The notes under the pieces were generated by a model. That model worked only from the letters and a program-made list of their open reading frames with translations, made no database searches and was not told the DNA's origin. Shown here piece by piece: positions 47,575 to 57,813 of a stretch of 64,000 nucleotides of DNA (the stretch's first letter is position 1; each line of letters opens with the position of its first letter). The stretch lies in NCBI RefSeq assembly GCF_028682175.1, contig NZ_JANHKS010000019.1, positions 36,971-100,970 of the forward strand, read 5' to 3'. Made by a program: the position numbers and the translations under genes. This DNA comes from Pseudomonas putida. GTDB taxonomy: Bacteria; Pseudomonadota; Gammaproteobacteria; Pseudomonadales; Pseudomonadaceae.

Positions 47575-48672
47575 ATGACGGCACAGGTAGTATCGGCCCA
47601 CTCTTCAGGTCAGGAACCGGCCTGCGACGCCGTTCTGTCCGAAGTACGCAACCATATCGGGCACATCACCCTCAATCGCCCGCAAGGGCTCAACGCCATC
47701 GATCTGGACATGGTCCGCCAGCTGCAGCAGCAACTCGACCACTGGGCAAACGATGACAAGGTCTACGCCGTAGTCCTGCGCGGTGCCGGCGAGAAGGCCT
47801 TTTGCGCGGGCGGTGACATCCGTGCGCTGTACGACAGCTACAAGAACAACCTGCCCCACCATCAACAGTTTTTCGTCGAAGAATATGCCCTGGACCTGAC
47901 CCTGCATCAGTACCGCAAACCCGTCGTGGCCTTGATGGACGGCTTCGTGCTGGGCGGTGGCATGGGGCTGGCGCAAGGCGTGGATCTGCGGGTGGTCACG
48001 GAACGCAGCCGCCTGGCGATGCCGGAAGTGGCTATCGGCTATTTCCCCGACGTCGGCGGCAGCTATTTCCTGCCTCGGGTCCAGGGCGAGCTGGGGATCT
48101 ACCTGGGCGTGACCGGCGTGCAGATCCAGGCCGCCGACGCGCTGTATTGCGGCCTGGCCGACTGGTACCTGCAAAGCGCCCGGCTCGATGACCTGGACCG
48201 TCAGTTCGACAACCTGAAGTGGGCCCTGACCCCGCTCAAGGACCTGCAAGGCGCGCTGGCCAAGGTCGCAGTGCAACAACTGCCGGACCCGCCGCTGGAA
48301 AAGCTGCGTCCGGCCATCGACCACTTCTTTGCCCTGCCGGACATCCCGAGCATCATCGAGCAACTGCTGGAAGTCACGGTCGTCGACACCCACCGCTGGG
48401 CCGTCGACACCGCCAACCTGATGAAAACCCGTTCACCGCTGGCCATGGCCGTGACGCTTGAGCTGTTGCGTCGCGGGCGCCACCTGCCGCTCGAAAGCTG
48501 TTTCAGCCTTGAACTGCACCTGGACCGCCAGTGGTTCGAACGAGGCGACCTGATCGAAGGCGTTCGCGCCCTGATCGTAGACAAAGACAAGAAACCGCAA
48601 TGGAGCCCGTCCTCAGTCCAGGCCTTGAACCCTGAACACGTGGCGAGTTTCTTCAGCGGTCATGAGGCCTGA
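47575..48672 (+). CDS. 3-Hydroxyisobutyryl-CoA hydrolase (crotonase family)
   Basis: A 365-residue crotonase-fold enzyme with a long C-terminal domain typical of 3-hydroxyisobutyryl-CoA hydrolase, a valine-breakdown enzyme. The oxyanion-hole segment [13 protein letters not shown] is near residue 80, the [15 protein letters not shown] pattern near 127, and acidic active-site segments include [22 protein letters not shown] lies before ATG 47575. An acyl-CoA dehydrogenase gene follows two bases after its stop. Annotation as a generic enoyl-CoA hydratase is the alternative. Confidence 0.88.
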   Translation: MTAQVVSAHSSGQEPACDAVLSEVRNHIGHITLNRPQGLNAIDLDMVRQLQQQLDHWANDDKVYAVVLRGAGEKAFCAGGDIRALYDSYKNNLPHHQQFFVEEYALDLTLHQYRKPVVALMDGFVLGGGMGLAQGVDLRVVTERSRLAMPEVAIGYFPDVGGSYFLPRVQGELGIYLGVTGVQIQAADALYCGLADWYLQSARLDDLDRQFDNLKWALTPLKDLQGALAKVAVQQLPDPPLEKLRPAIDHFFALPDIPSIIEQLLEVTVVDTHRWAVDTANLMKTRSPLAMAVTLELLRRGRHLPLESCFSLELHLDRQWFERGDLIEGVRALIVDKDKKPQWSPSSVQALNPEHVASFFSGHEA

Positions 48673-48674
48673 CC

Positions 48675-49826
48675 ATGCAAGACCTTGAACTGACCGAAGA
48701 ACAGATCATGATCCGCGACATGGCGCGTGAGTTCGCCCGCCATGAAATCGCCCCTCACGCCAGAGATTGGGAAACCGCCGGCTGGATCGACGATGCCGTG
48801 GTGGCCAAGCTCGGCGAGCTGGGCCTCTTGGGCATGATCGTCCCCGAGCAATGGGGCGGTACCTACATCGATTACGTGGCCTATGCGCTGGCAGTCGAAG
48901 AAATCTCCGCAGGCGACGCCGCCACCGGCACGCTGATGAGCGTCCACAGTTCGGTGGGCTGCGGGCCGATTCTCAATTACGGCAGTGAAGAGCAGAAAAC
49001 CCGGTGGCTGGAGAAACTCGCCACAGGCGCGGCCATCGGCTGCTTCTGCCTGACCGAGCCACAGGCCGGTTCCGAAGCTCATAACCTGCGCACCAGGGCC
49101 GAACTCAAGGATGGGGAGTGGGTGCTCAACGGCGCCAAGCAGTTCGTCAGCAACGGCAAGCGTGCGCAACTGGCCATCGTGTTTGCGGTGACCGACCCTG
49201 AACTTGGCAAGAAGGGCCTGTCGGCGTTTCTGGTGCCCACCGACAACCCCGGTTACAAAGTCGATCGCATGGAACACAAGATGGGCATTCGCGCCTCGGA
49301 CACCTGCGCGGTGACCTTGAGCGACTGCCGCATCCCGGCGGCAAACCTGTTGGGCGAGCGCGGCAAGGGCCTGGCGATTGCCCTCTCCAACCTCGAAGGC
49401 GGGCGCATCGGCATTGCCGCGCAGGCCTTGGGCATCGCCCGCGCCGCGTTTGAAGCAGCGCTGATTTACGCCCGCGAGCGTGTGCAGTTCGACAAGCCGA
49501 TCATCGAACACCAGAGCGTCGCCAATCTGCTGGCCGACATGCACACGCGGATCAACGCCTCGCGGCTGATGGTCCTGCACGCCGCACGCTTGCGCACGGC
49601 GGGCAGGCCCTGTCTGTCGGAGGCTTCACAGGCCAAGCTGTTCGCCTCGGAGATGGCCGAGTGGGTCTGCTCCAAGGCGGTGCAGATCCACGGCGGCTAC
49701 GGCTATCTGGAAGACTACCCGGTGGAAAAATACTATCGGGATGCACGCATCACCCAGATCTACGAAGGCTCCAGCGAAATCCAGCGCTTGCTGATCGCCC
49801 GCGAGCTGCGTCATTACAGCCTCTAG
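48675..49826 (+). CDS. Acyl-CoA dehydrogenase, isobutyryl-CoA dehydrogenase candidate
   Basis: A 383-residue FAD enzyme. N-terminal helices ([20 protein letters not shown]) are followed by [19 protein letters not shown] and by the C-terminal domain with [34 protein letters not shown] given in parts: [20 protein letters not shown] near residue 337 and [12 protein letters not shown] after it, where Glu is the usual catalytic base. Length is normal. Pairing with the hydrolase gene points to valine/isobutyryl-CoA oxidation. Confidence 0.9.
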   Translation: MQDLELTEEQIMIRDMAREFARHEIAPHARDWETAGWIDDAVVAKLGELGLLGMIVPEQWGGTYIDYVAYALAVEEISAGDAATGTLMSVHSSVGCGPILNYGSEEQKTRWLEKLATGAAIGCFCLTEPQAGSEAHNLRTRAELKDGEWVLNGAKQFVSNGKRAQLAIVFAVTDPELGKKGLSAFLVPTDNPGYKVDRMEHKMGIRASDTCAVTLSDCRIPAANLLGERGKGLAIALSNLEGGRIGIAAQALGIARAAFEAALIYARERVQFDKPIIEHQSVANLLADMHTRINASRLMVLHAARLRTAGRPCLSEASQAKLFASEMAEWVCSKAVQIHGGYGYLEDYPVEKYYRDARITQIYEGSSEIQRLLIARELRHYSL

Positions 49827-49838
49827 TCGGTGACGCTG

Positions 49839-52800
49839 TCAGGGGCTTGGCGGCACCAGTCTGTTACGCCCCAACAGCAGCACCAGCAATGTCACCGAGT
49901 CGGCGTTGCCCATCATTACCCGTACCCGCACATCCTCGTCGGCGAGGAACAACCGGCGGGCCTCAGCCAGGTCCGCAGCACCACTGAACTTGAGCACCCC
50001 TTTGTACGCTGCCCCATCGGCAGGCTCCAGGGCGCGCCTGACACCGCCTGTGGAAATCATGAACAGGCTGTCCCTGTCCGTGCTGGAAGACAGGCGCCGC
50101 TCACGCAGATGCTGCACCCTTCGATAAAAGCTGATTTGGGTCGGGGTGTCCTGGGCCAGCAGATCCGGGTAGGGCAGCATCGAATCCAGGTAAGCGATGT
50201 CCTCGGTATCGAGCACCAGATGGCTCAACTCATGGATCAGGTTCGCCGCCCTATGGTGCACGCCTTCATTGAAGCCTTGGGCGGCCGCCTCGGCATTGAG
50301 CGCAGACAGCGGGGGGTGGAAGAACTTTTCAGTGAGGAACACACGCCGCTGCGGATCGGTCTTGATCACGAATGCCGTCACCTGCTCGAATCCAGGTCGC
50401 GCGGTGCCCACCACGTACCGCGACGACGAGAAGGGCGAAAGCGTAGGATCCATCACCGCATCGAACAGGGTGCTGATAGCGTTTCGGGTCTTGGTGAGCA
50501 GGCTGGGCAGCGCTTCGCTGACTCCGAAAAACTCCCTGATGATCCGCAAGACCTCGTCATTGTGCCGCTCCCCGGCTCGAGGTGTTCGCAGGTTATCCAG
50601 ACAGTTTTCCAGCACGCGCTTGGCATGCAGATGCGCCTGACCGATGCGCCTGGCGCGATCGCGGAACAGCATCCTGATTTCAGGCATACCGCTGGCTTCG
50701 ATGATGATCGTGCTCTCGACACTGCTGATGATCCGTGACTCACGGAACCGGCTGGCGAACCCGCCACCGCCACGCAGGCGCAGTTGCAAATCGAGTTGCC
50801 AACGCTGATGGCTATCGGACTTGAGACTGGGTCCGGGAGAACCGTCGGCCCCCACAATCCGCCAGTGCCCATCCTCGGCAACCCGAGCCACCTGATAGAC
50901 CCGACCGTTCACGACGGCATAGGGCACCTCGCCGTTCCTGCTCTTGTACAGGTTCAACAGGGCATCGTGATCCATGTCCTTGAGCGCCACGTTTTTCGCT
51001 TGCAGCGAATCGAGCCGGCGAAGCTGCTCAACCGTCAGCGCTTCATGACTCCAGCCCGCTTCAGGTTTGCCTTCGCTCTCCTCACCGACCGACTCCAGAC
51101 GGTTGCCATGTCGATCATGCAGGATATCCTCTTTGATCTTCTGCTCACGGGCCGAAACCATGATCCCCAGGGCTGCGCAGAACTCCGAAAGCGCCTCGCC
51201 CCAGCGTCGCCCGGATACCGAAGCGGCAGAGGCTTGAAACAGGCCGGTGCTCTGCCACAGTGCGACTAGTGTGGCCAGCCTGCCGGGCAGCAGCATGAGC
51301 AACTGCTCAAGCCCCAGCAATCCCAGAAACTCCCGACCCGCCTGGTCTTCCTGTGCATTGGTCACGACAGCAGCCACGCTGTTGGAATCGAGCAGTTTTA
51401 CAGTGTCTTCGAACATCAACTGCAGGGCGTTGCCTTTGACGGGCTCCATCGCAAGGGTAACCGGCCCTGGGGTGGTGAACGGCACGTCGTTCGTTTCAGT
51501 GGTGAACGGCAGGTGCGGCTCGACGAAACCGCCATGGTCGTAGCGCGGTTTCACTTCTGAAGCCACCCGGTCCAGCAGAATCTGTTGCAGGGCTTTGTCA
51601 GTGCGGATGGCAGCAAGAAGGGCAGCCTGATCGCTGAATTCACGAAACGTAGTCAGCGGATGAAGCAAGGCGAACAGCACCACCGGCCCCTGCTCTGCCC
51701 CCGCCGCCGAAATAAGGTATACACCGCGCACAGTGTCGGGCGGGATGTCCGGATCGGCCACCAGCCGCAGCGGACTGACAATCACATCGACCTTGTCGAT
51801 CGGTTCGCGGGCGATGCCGTCGGGCATCTCGAATACCTGGAAAATGTACTGATAGGCCTTTGCGCTAAGCTGCTCCCTGAACTTTTCCTCGAGTGCCAGC
51901 GAGAGCAGCATCGCGGGCAATTGCTCGGTGAACATTCGCTTGCGCTCGTCGTAGCCGGGGTCAGCGGGGCCAAGCGACTTGCGCAACAGGGCCAGATATC
52001 CGCTGCCGACATCCAGGGTCCTGACCAGGTTGCGCAGATGGTCAGGCGTCAGCAGGCGCACCACCTCGGGATCGGCAGACTCGACACTCAGCGCTGCATC
52101 CTGTTCGTGCTTGAAGCGATTGATCGCATAGCGGGTCAGCGTTTCGCTTTTCTTGAGGGTCGCGGCAGGGACCAGAGAAGGCATTTGTCCTGTCGGAGGC
52201 AATGCGTTCACATAATGGCGAGCAGTCACGATCACCGAGTCCGGGTCGATGGTGTGGCCGGGGAAATCCAGCGCAAGTTGAGCCTTCAACTGGTTCGCGG
52301 CGTAATCGTGCACCGTCGGAAGATCCACCAGAAATTTCTTGCCGCCGTCGGTGGCCGCATAATAGCGGCGGACCATGTCGCGGAACACCTTCAGGTCTTC
52401 CAGCGGCACCTTCGTCAACCACTCGGGCAGCATCTCTTCGAACAAGGTGGTGCTGACTCGCGTCCACAATCCGTCGAGGGTTTCGATCAATTGCCCATCG
52501 ACTTCGGCCGCCCCGGCCAGACGGGCAAACAGTTGCGCCTCAAGTGCGCAGCGCTCGACACGCTGGCAGAGCTGTCCCAGATCCTGTTGCTGGCGAGCCA
52601 ATGCATGCTGCGTCAGTGCCTGGGCGATGTCCTGGGTTACCATATGCAGGTGCACCTGCGCCCCGTTGGTGGCGGAGGCGTTCAGGTGCTGACGCAGGTC
52701 GGCGCTGTCACCGTCGCCAAGGCGCTGTAACCATCCGTCGCGATCCTCGCTGCGCAACTTGCGCAGCAGCGCATCTTTCAAGCGTTGGATCGAGGTGAAT

Positions 52801-55094
52801 TGCTGCCAGCCGCCCGCGCCACTCCAGAACATCACGGCGCTGTCGGGATCGTCCGGCCGCATCACCACCAGGGTGTCGGTCAGCATGGCGTTTGACTTGG
52901 CGAAGGCCAGCGACAGGGTGAACGCCTGCACCATCATTGCCGTGCGGGGGCGCAACGAAAGGGCCGGATAATCCAGAACCTGAGTGACCATGTCGAACGC
53001 CAGCGGGTCTGTCCAGCCCTGACGCTTGCTCAGTGCAAGGTCCAGGCGCATGCAGTCCTGGCGCAGGCTGAGCGCCGTTCGCGCAGGCTGAATCGCCTGG
53101 TCTTCATGGCGCAGCAACCCGGTTCTGGACTGTTGGAACGCCTGGATATACGCCGAGGCGAAACCTGTCGCTACCTTGCCCAGCATGTGGTCGATGACCT
53201 CGCCGGGCGGACTATGGAACGTGGTCCCGCGTCCCTGCACGATCTGCGCATCGACAGGCAATGGCGAGCTCCGATGGCCACTCACCCGATCCAGCAGCAA
53301 GGTCCTCACATCGAAGGCGACCAACTGCGTCGAGTCGCCCTCGGCGGCCTTGCTGCTCCAGGTCACGTACAGGTCCTCGGCCCGCGCCTGCGGCCCGAAC
53401 AGCACGCAGAGGTAGGGCTGCAAGACCTGGGAGGCGTAATCCAGCAGCACGTTACTGGTCTGGCGCAGGGAGATCGACAGGCTTTCGAGCAGGTGTGTCT
53501 GCTCGACCCAGGTGGGCATCTGGAACTCGTCGAGCCCGGACTGCGGATCCACCGCCTGCTCAGCGTCTTCGTCGATCTGTGGCAGCGGCCCAGGTGGTGG
53601 GACCGGGTCAGGCGTAGGCGCAGGCGTGTGCCAGGTACGCAGGAAGTCACGGGCTTCTGAATGCCAGCGTCGTGCTCCAAGGACCTGCTGTCCGGGATCA
53701 AGCAACTGACGGACGTCCAATGCATCATCGATCATCGCTACCCAGGCATCACCCGTGGTGGACAACTGCGTCGCGTACTCGAGGTTGCGCGCCTGCATTG
53801 CGATGATCGAAGCCACCCGCTCGGCGATCAGGGGCGTCAGGATCTCGTGCTGCTCGACCCGCATCACTGCCTCTGTCGGCAGGGCTCGCAGGTCATCCAG
53901 CGCGAGGGCAGGACGAAGCTGCTCCAACCCCTGCGCCGAGGTAAGGTGAGCAGTCAGCGCTGCCCAATCGGCAAATACCGTCAATTGCTGATCCGGCGCG
54001 AACCATATCAACGATTGATCGCCGTCCATGCGTGGCTGAACCACAAAGGTGCTCGCCAGAGGCAACGGCGCGCCGTCTCCGGCCTGCAGCGTCAACTTCC
54101 AGCACGGGGTGGCGGCCTGCTCGGTGGTATTGTCCATTGCCCAGCGCAACACCGATCTCAGTGCCCTCAACGTAGCCGGTGTCAGGTTGGCATCGCGAGC
54201 GCGCACGTCCAGATGACGGAGCAGGCTCGCGCTGAAGCAGTCATTGGCCATGTCCTTGCGCGTGTGGGCGTGCTCGCCGCTCACCGGTGCCAACCAGTAG
54301 TTGTCGAGCAGCTTGGCGTAGTGTTCGTTGACCCCTGTAACCGCATCAGCCATTGCCTGGGTGTACAGCAAGGCATCGGCGGTGCCGACGATTGCCCCTT
54401 GCAGGTCGAGAAACTGCCGTCTGCAGCCCTTGACCACAGTGGCACCGCGATACTGGTCAAACACCGCCTCGGCCAGGGTCTGAGTCATGATGATCTTGCC
54501 GGCGTTGGTGCCCTTGTCGATGACGATGCGCAGCAGGTGCGTCTGCGGGTCGATCGCAAGCTTGGGGAAAGCCACCTCCAATTGCCGCTTCAATGAAGCC
54601 GTCGAGGCATCGTAAAGGCTCGGCATCTTGCACAGTTCAGTGCTCATACGCCCCATCTGTTCGACCTGATGATCGATACACGTCAGTGCCTGGGCCTTGA
54701 ACGGGTCACCCTCGAGCCGCTCGACTTCGAAGAGGGCGTTGGGGTCATCTTTGGCGAACCGGTCGCGCAACATGGCCAGCAAGGCATGACGATCGGCGTA
54801 AGCCTCTACTCCCCTGCTCAGGCTGAACAGATAGACCTGAGGCCTGGCGGTATCGGTGTGACTCAACAACAGTGCCGCCGACAGCTCGAACGGGTTGGCC
54901 GAGCCGTCGCCACGCATCAGCCGGTCGACGCGCACAGGGTCTGGATCGTTCTCGACCGCAGGCCGTGCCGGCCCCAGCAGCCAGGTGTGTTCGGTGGGGC
55001 TGAACAGTTTCTTCTGCCGCGCGGCGGCCAGTTCATCGATATAGCGACGCTTGAGCGCCTCACGCTGGAAAAACTCGGGTGTAATGTCGGGCAT
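49839..55094 (-). CDS. Giant dermonecrotic-toxin-type protein (DUF6543) with a C-terminal HExxH metalloprotease-like motif
   Basis: A 1751-residue protein without a signal peptide or membrane anchor. The N-terminus (PEFFQREALKRRYIDELAAA) and a central region at about residues 1010-1200 (HLRNLVRTLDVGSGYLALL, GVYLISAAGAEQGPVVLFAL) match the DUF6543 dermonecrotic toxin type of Pseudomonas. A Pro-rich linker lies near residues 488-520. Near the C-terminus, residues 1621-1625 read HELSH, followed by TEDIAYLD, reminiscent of aspzincin (M35) zinc proteases, in which HExxH is followed by a TxDxxY segment. AGGAG lies five bases before ATG 55094. Export route and immunity are not evident; toxin activity is inferred. 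Confidence 0.82.
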   Translation of the reverse strand: MPDITPEFFQREALKRRYIDELAAARQKKLFSPTEHTWLLGPARPAVENDPDPVRVDRLMRGDGSANPFELSAALLLSHTDTARPQVYLFSLSRGVEAYADRHALLAMLRDRFAKDDPNALFEVERLEGDPFKAQALTCIDHQVEQMGRMSTELCKMPSLYDASTASLKRQLEVAFPKLAIDPQTHLLRIVIDKGTNAGKIIMTQTLAEAVFDQYRGATVVKGCRRQFLDLQGAIVGTADALLYTQAMADAVTGVNEHYAKLLDNYWLAPVSGEHAHTRKDMANDCFSASLLRHLDVRARDANLTPATLRALRSVLRWAMDNTTEQAATPCWKLTLQAGDGAPLPLASTFVVQPRMDGDQSLIWFAPDQQLTVFADWAALTAHLTSAQGLEQLRPALALDDLRALPTEAVMRVEQHEILTPLIAERVASIIAMQARNLEYATQLSTTGDAWVAMIDDALDVRQLLDPGQQVLGARRWHSEARDFLRTWHTPAPTPDPVPPPGPLPQIDEDAEQAVDPQSGLDEFQMPTWVEQTHLLESLSISLRQTSNVLLDYASQVLQPYLCVLFGPQARAEDLYVTWSSKAAEGDSTQLVAFDVRTLLLDRVSGHRSSPLPVDAQIVQGRGTTFHSPPGEVIDHMLGKVATGFASAYIQAFQQSRTGLLRHEDQAIQPARTALSLRQDCMRLDLALSKRQGWTDPLAFDMVTQVLDYPALSLRPRTAMMVQAFTLSLAFAKSNAMLTDTLVVMRPDDPDSAVMFWSGAGGWQQFTSIQRLKDALLRKLRSEDRDGWLQRLGDGDSADLRQHLNASATNGAQVHLHMVTQDIAQALTQHALARQQQDLGQLCQRVERCALEAQLFARLAGAAEVDGQLIETLDGLWTRVSTTLFEEMLPEWLTKVPLEDLKVFRDMVRRYYAATDGGKKFLVDLPTVHDYAANQLKAQLALDFPGHTIDPDSVIVTARHYVNALPPTGQMPSLVPAATLKKSETLTRYAINRFKHEQDAALSVESADPEVVRLLTPDHLRNLVRTLDVGSGYLALLRKSLGPADPGYDERKRMFTEQLPAMLLSLALEEKFREQLSAKAYQYIFQVFEMPDGIAREPIDKVDVIVSPLRLVADPDIPPDTVRGVYLISAAGAEQGPVVLFALLHPLTTFREFSDQAALLAAIRTDKALQQILLDRVASEVKPRYDHGGFVEPHLPFTTETNDVPFTTPGPVTLAMEPVKGNALQLMFEDTVKLLDSNSVAAVVTNAQEDQAGREFLGLLGLEQLLMLLPGRLATLVALWQSTGLFQASAASVSGRRWGEALSEFCAALGIMVSAREQKIKEDILHDRHGNRLESVGEESEGKPEAGWSHEALTVEQLRRLDSLQAKNVALKDMDHDALLNLYKSRNGEVPYAVVNGRVYQVARVAEDGHWRIVGADGSPGPSLKSDSHQRWQLDLQLRLRGGGGFASRFRESRIISSVESTIIIEASGMPEIRMLFRDRARRIGQAHLHAKRVLENCLDNLRTPRAGERHNDEVLRIIREFFGVSEALPSLLTKTRNAISTLFDAVMDPTLSPFSSSRYVVGTARPGFEQVTAFVIKTDPQRRVFLTEKFFHPPLSALNAEAAAQGFNEGVHHRAANLIHELSHLVLDTEDIAYLDSMLPYPDLLAQDTPTQISFYRRVQHLRERRLSSSTDRDSLFMISTGGVRRALEPADGAAYKGVLKFSGAADLAEARRLFLADEDVRVRVMMGNADSVTLLVLLLGRNRLVPPSP

Positions 55095-55112
55095 GTCTGC
55101 TCCTGGTCGTTG

Positions 55113-55135
55113 TGCCCGCCCAGAGCGGGCGGGCA
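55113..55135. other. GC-rich hairpin in the leader of the toxin gene
   Basis: Perfect 9-bp stem TGCCCGCCC/GGGCGGGCA with a five-base loop, 18 bases upstream of the toxin ATG and just before its ribosome site. It may end transcripts from the upstream MFS gene or tune translation; there is no T-run on the minus strand. Confidence 0.6.
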
Positions 55136-55221
55136 TTCATGACAGGAGCGTATGGAGAAACGTCGTACCGTCTGCGTTACATAGTGCTGTACATGCGCGT
55201 CGACATTTGCGATTCAATGGA

Positions 55222-56541
55222 TCAGGTACGCAGTGCCTTCAACTCCTGCGCGGGGTCCTGTGCTTCAGGCAGTTCAACCATGGCCGGGCGGCTGTTCCAG
55301 TGCGGGATCAGCACCAGTGCCGAGACCAGCGCGCAGGCAGCGAAGACGATGAAAACCGTCACGGTGTCGAAATAACCTGGCAGCAAGCCACCGAGAATCG
55401 CCCCCACCGAGCCGCAACCGTTGACGAAACCCGAGGCGGTCGCGGCGGCTCTGGCGGTGCCGAAATCGATGGCCGCAGTGCTGCTGATCATCGAATCCGG
55501 CCCGTACAGCGTCAGGCCCATGACGAACAACAGCGCCACCACCAACAACACGCTGCCGGTGTGCATCGCACCCATGAACAGGCCCAGCGCAACGGTCAGC
55601 GCCACCAGGCTCAAGACACAGGCCGGCATACGCCGGGCGCCGAACAGTTTGTCCGAGGCAAGGCCAATCATGATCGGTCCCAGCAGCCCGGCCAGTTCGA
55701 ATGCAGTCGGCACGATGGCGGCGCCGACCTTGCCGACATTGGGCATCTGCTCGAAGACGATCACCGGGCCCCACAGCAGAATCGCGTAACGCGCCGGCTT
55801 GAGCAGGAAGTACGCAAGGCCCAACGTCAGCACCGTGCAATTGCGCAGGATCTCCTTGAGCGGCGTCCAGACGCTCATGCCCTTCTGCGCATCGAGTTGC
55901 GCCGCACTCAACTCGGGTTCGGGCTCCACGGCTGGCAGGCCGACATCCTGGGGCGTGTTGCGCTGAAAGATGAAAAACAGCAACGCCACAAAAGCCACCA
56001 CCGCTGCGCTGGAAAAGAACGCCGCGTGCCAGGTGCCGATCAGGTCATAGGCCCACCAGCCGGCAAACGGCGAGGCCACCAGGCCGCCAAAGGCGTAGCA
56101 GGAACTCCACAGCCCCAGCACCCGCCCGCGCTGGATGGCCGGGAAAAACGCGCCGATGTTCTTGCACAGCCCTGACCAGCCGGTGGACTGCGCCAGGCCC
56201 TGGATCAGCATGCAGGTGGCAAAGATCGGCAGCGTGGCGAAGCTACCCATGACCACCGCGGCTGCGGCGGAAATCAGCAAGCCGCCGAGCACCACCACCC
56301 GCGGGCCGAAGCGGTCGGCGAGCATGCCCCAGGTGAACTGGCCCACGGCATAGGCAGCCAGGTAGATGGCGTCCATGTTCGCCATGGCCATCTTGTCTAG
56401 GTGAAACGTCGGGTCCTCGGCGATGCCCAGCTTGGCCACCGAAAAGGCTTTGCGGGTGAAATAGAAAGCAGCGTAGGCAAGCCAGGTGATGGCGAAGATC
56501 TGCACGCGCCAGCGCTTTATCGTTGCGACGGTATGGTTCAT
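55222..56541 (-). CDS. MFS transporter of the organophosphate:phosphate antiporter (GlpT/UhpT) type, phosphonate-uptake candidate
   Basis: A 439-residue, twelve-helix transporter. It has IFAITWLAYAAFYFTRKAFSV at the N-terminus and GLAQSTGWSGLCKNIGAFFP near residue 125, which fit the GlpT/UhpT class for phosphorylated substrates. Helix GLTLYGPDSMISSTAAIDFG near residue 350 is also typical. ATG 56541 has GAGG upstream. The gene is divergent from a LysR regulator and close to phnW/phnX, so it probably imports 2-aminoethylphosphonate or a related phosphonate; this is inferred from context. Confidence 0.88.
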   Translation of the reverse strand: MNHTVATIKRWRVQIFAITWLAYAAFYFTRKAFSVAKLGIAEDPTFHLDKMAMANMDAIYLAAYAVGQFTWGMLADRFGPRVVVLGGLLISAAAAVVMGSFATLPIFATCMLIQGLAQSTGWSGLCKNIGAFFPAIQRGRVLGLWSSCYAFGGLVASPFAGWWAYDLIGTWHAAFFSSAAVVAFVALLFFIFQRNTPQDVGLPAVEPEPELSAAQLDAQKGMSVWTPLKEILRNCTVLTLGLAYFLLKPARYAILLWGPVIVFEQMPNVGKVGAAIVPTAFELAGLLGPIMIGLASDKLFGARRMPACVLSLVALTVALGLFMGAMHTGSVLLVVALLFVMGLTLYGPDSMISSTAAIDFGTARAAATASGFVNGCGSVGAILGGLLPGYFDTVTVFIVFAACALVSALVLIPHWNSRPAMVELPEAQDPAQELKALRT

Positions 56542-56778
56542 TGGATCTGACCTCGGGGTTGAGTGTGCCGGCAGAAATCTAAGGAATAACGCCTGTGTTC
56601 TTATTGGTGTAAGCACGGCATTCGCCGCCCTTTGATGGGTTGCGAATGGTCAGATGAGTCGCCAACGGTGTGCCGCGTGCACACAGCACCCGGTGGTCGC
56701 TCATGGCCTCGACCGGCCAGTCGTGTCACGACCGTCGTTCGGGCTGGAGGGGATCAAAGCAAGTGCAGACTAATAAGT

Positions 56779-56799
56779 GAAATCGATTTATCGTATTTC
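56779..56799. promoter_or_regulatory. Putative LysR-type operator between the MFS gene and its LysR
   Basis: GAAAT-N11-ATTTC is a clean T-N11-A inverted repeat, 32 bases before the rightward LysR start, suited to self-control and activation of the divergent MFS gene. It overlaps a smaller palindrome AAATCGATTT. Confidence 0.5.
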
Positions 56800-56831
56800 A
56801 AATATAAGTTCAGCTTGTAACAGGTGATTGC

Positions 56832-57716
56832 ATGTCGGTGTCCCACGCGCAGTTGAAAGCCTTCCACGCCGTCGCCCAGCACGGCAGCTTCACCGTTGCC
56901 GCGCAAAAGCTGTTCCTGACCCAGCCGGCGATTTCCGATCAGGTGCGCAAACTCGAAGAGCGTTACGGGGTGATGCTGTTTCATCGCAACAAGCGCTCGG
57001 TGAAGCTCACCGACCTGGGCGAACGTCTTCTGGGCATCACTCAACGCTTGTTCGCCGTGGAAATGGAAGCGCAGGAACTGCTACAGGATTCCCAGGCCCT
57101 GCAAACCGGCAGCCTGACCCTGGCGGTGGATGCGCCCGTGCATGTGCTGCCGCAGATCGCCCGCTTCTGCGAGCGTTACCCCGGCATCACGGTAAAAATC
57201 GAAACCGGCAACACCGATGAATCGCTGCACCGGCTGTTCAACTATCAGGCCGACCTGGCCTTGCTCGGGCGGGATGTCAGCGATGACCGGCTGCTGTCGA
57301 TTCCGCTACGCAGCGACCCGTTCGTGGCGTTCGTTGCGCTGAGTCATCCGTGGGCGAGCCGCGCCTCCATCACCCTGGCGGACTTGCACGACACGCCGTT
57401 GGTGCTGCGTGAGCCGGGTTCGGTCACGCGGCAGATCGTCGAAGAAGAAATGAGCCGCCTGGGCCTGAAGATCCGCCCGGCGATTCAGGTCGAGGGGCGT
57501 GAAGCGGCCCGCGAGGCAGTGGTGGTGGGGATCGGCGTGGGGGTGGTGTCGGCCGCCGAGTTCGGCGCCGATTCACGGGTGATCGCCCTGCCGATTCTGG
57601 ACTGCACCCGGCGCATGACCGAAACGCTGGTGTGTTTGCCCGAGCAGAGCTCGCGGCGGGTGGTGGCGACTTTTCTGGAGATGGTGAATGAAGGATTGGC
57701 ATCCTCATCCCTGTAG
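56832..57716 (+). CDS. LysR-family regulator of the phosphonate transporter (probable)
   Basis: A 294-residue LysR regulator. The winged HTH is at residues 5-65 (FHAVAQHGSFTVAAQKLFLTQPAISDQVRKLE in parts: HGSFTVAAQKLFLTQPAIS then DQVRKLEERYG), followed by a periplasmic-binding-like effector domain (SLTLAVDAPVHVLPQIARF). It is divergent from the MFS transporter and close to phnW/phnX. It probably senses 2-aminoethylphosphonate or a breakdown intermediate. The paralogous LysR at 57814 reads toward it, 97 bases away across a REP pair. Confidence 0.9.
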   Translation: MSVSHAQLKAFHAVAQHGSFTVAAQKLFLTQPAISDQVRKLEERYGVMLFHRNKRSVKLTDLGERLLGITQRLFAVEMEAQELLQDSQALQTGSLTLAVDAPVHVLPQIARFCERYPGITVKIETGNTDESLHRLFNYQADLALLGRDVSDDRLLSIPLRSDPFVAFVALSHPWASRASITLADLHDTPLVLREPGSVTRQIVEEEMSRLGLKIRPAIQVEGREAAREAVVVGIGVGVVSAAEFGADSRVIALPILDCTRRMTETLVCLPEQSSRRVVATFLEMVNEGLASSSL

Positions 57717-57802
57717 GAGCGCGCTTGCCCGCGACTGCGATCCGTCTGCCCCGGACTCGCTGACTGACACTACGCCATCGCGAGCAAGCTCCCTCCTACA
57801 GG
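57712..57802. repeat. REP inverted pair (family B) between convergent LysR genes
   Basis: CTGTAGGAGCGCGCTTGCCC faces ATCGCGAGCAAGCTCCCTCC about 45 bases later; the arms come from two B subtypes. It overlaps the last codons of the rightward LysR gene and lies between the two stops. Confidence 0.85.
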
Positions 57803-57813
57803 ACCGGGGCTGT

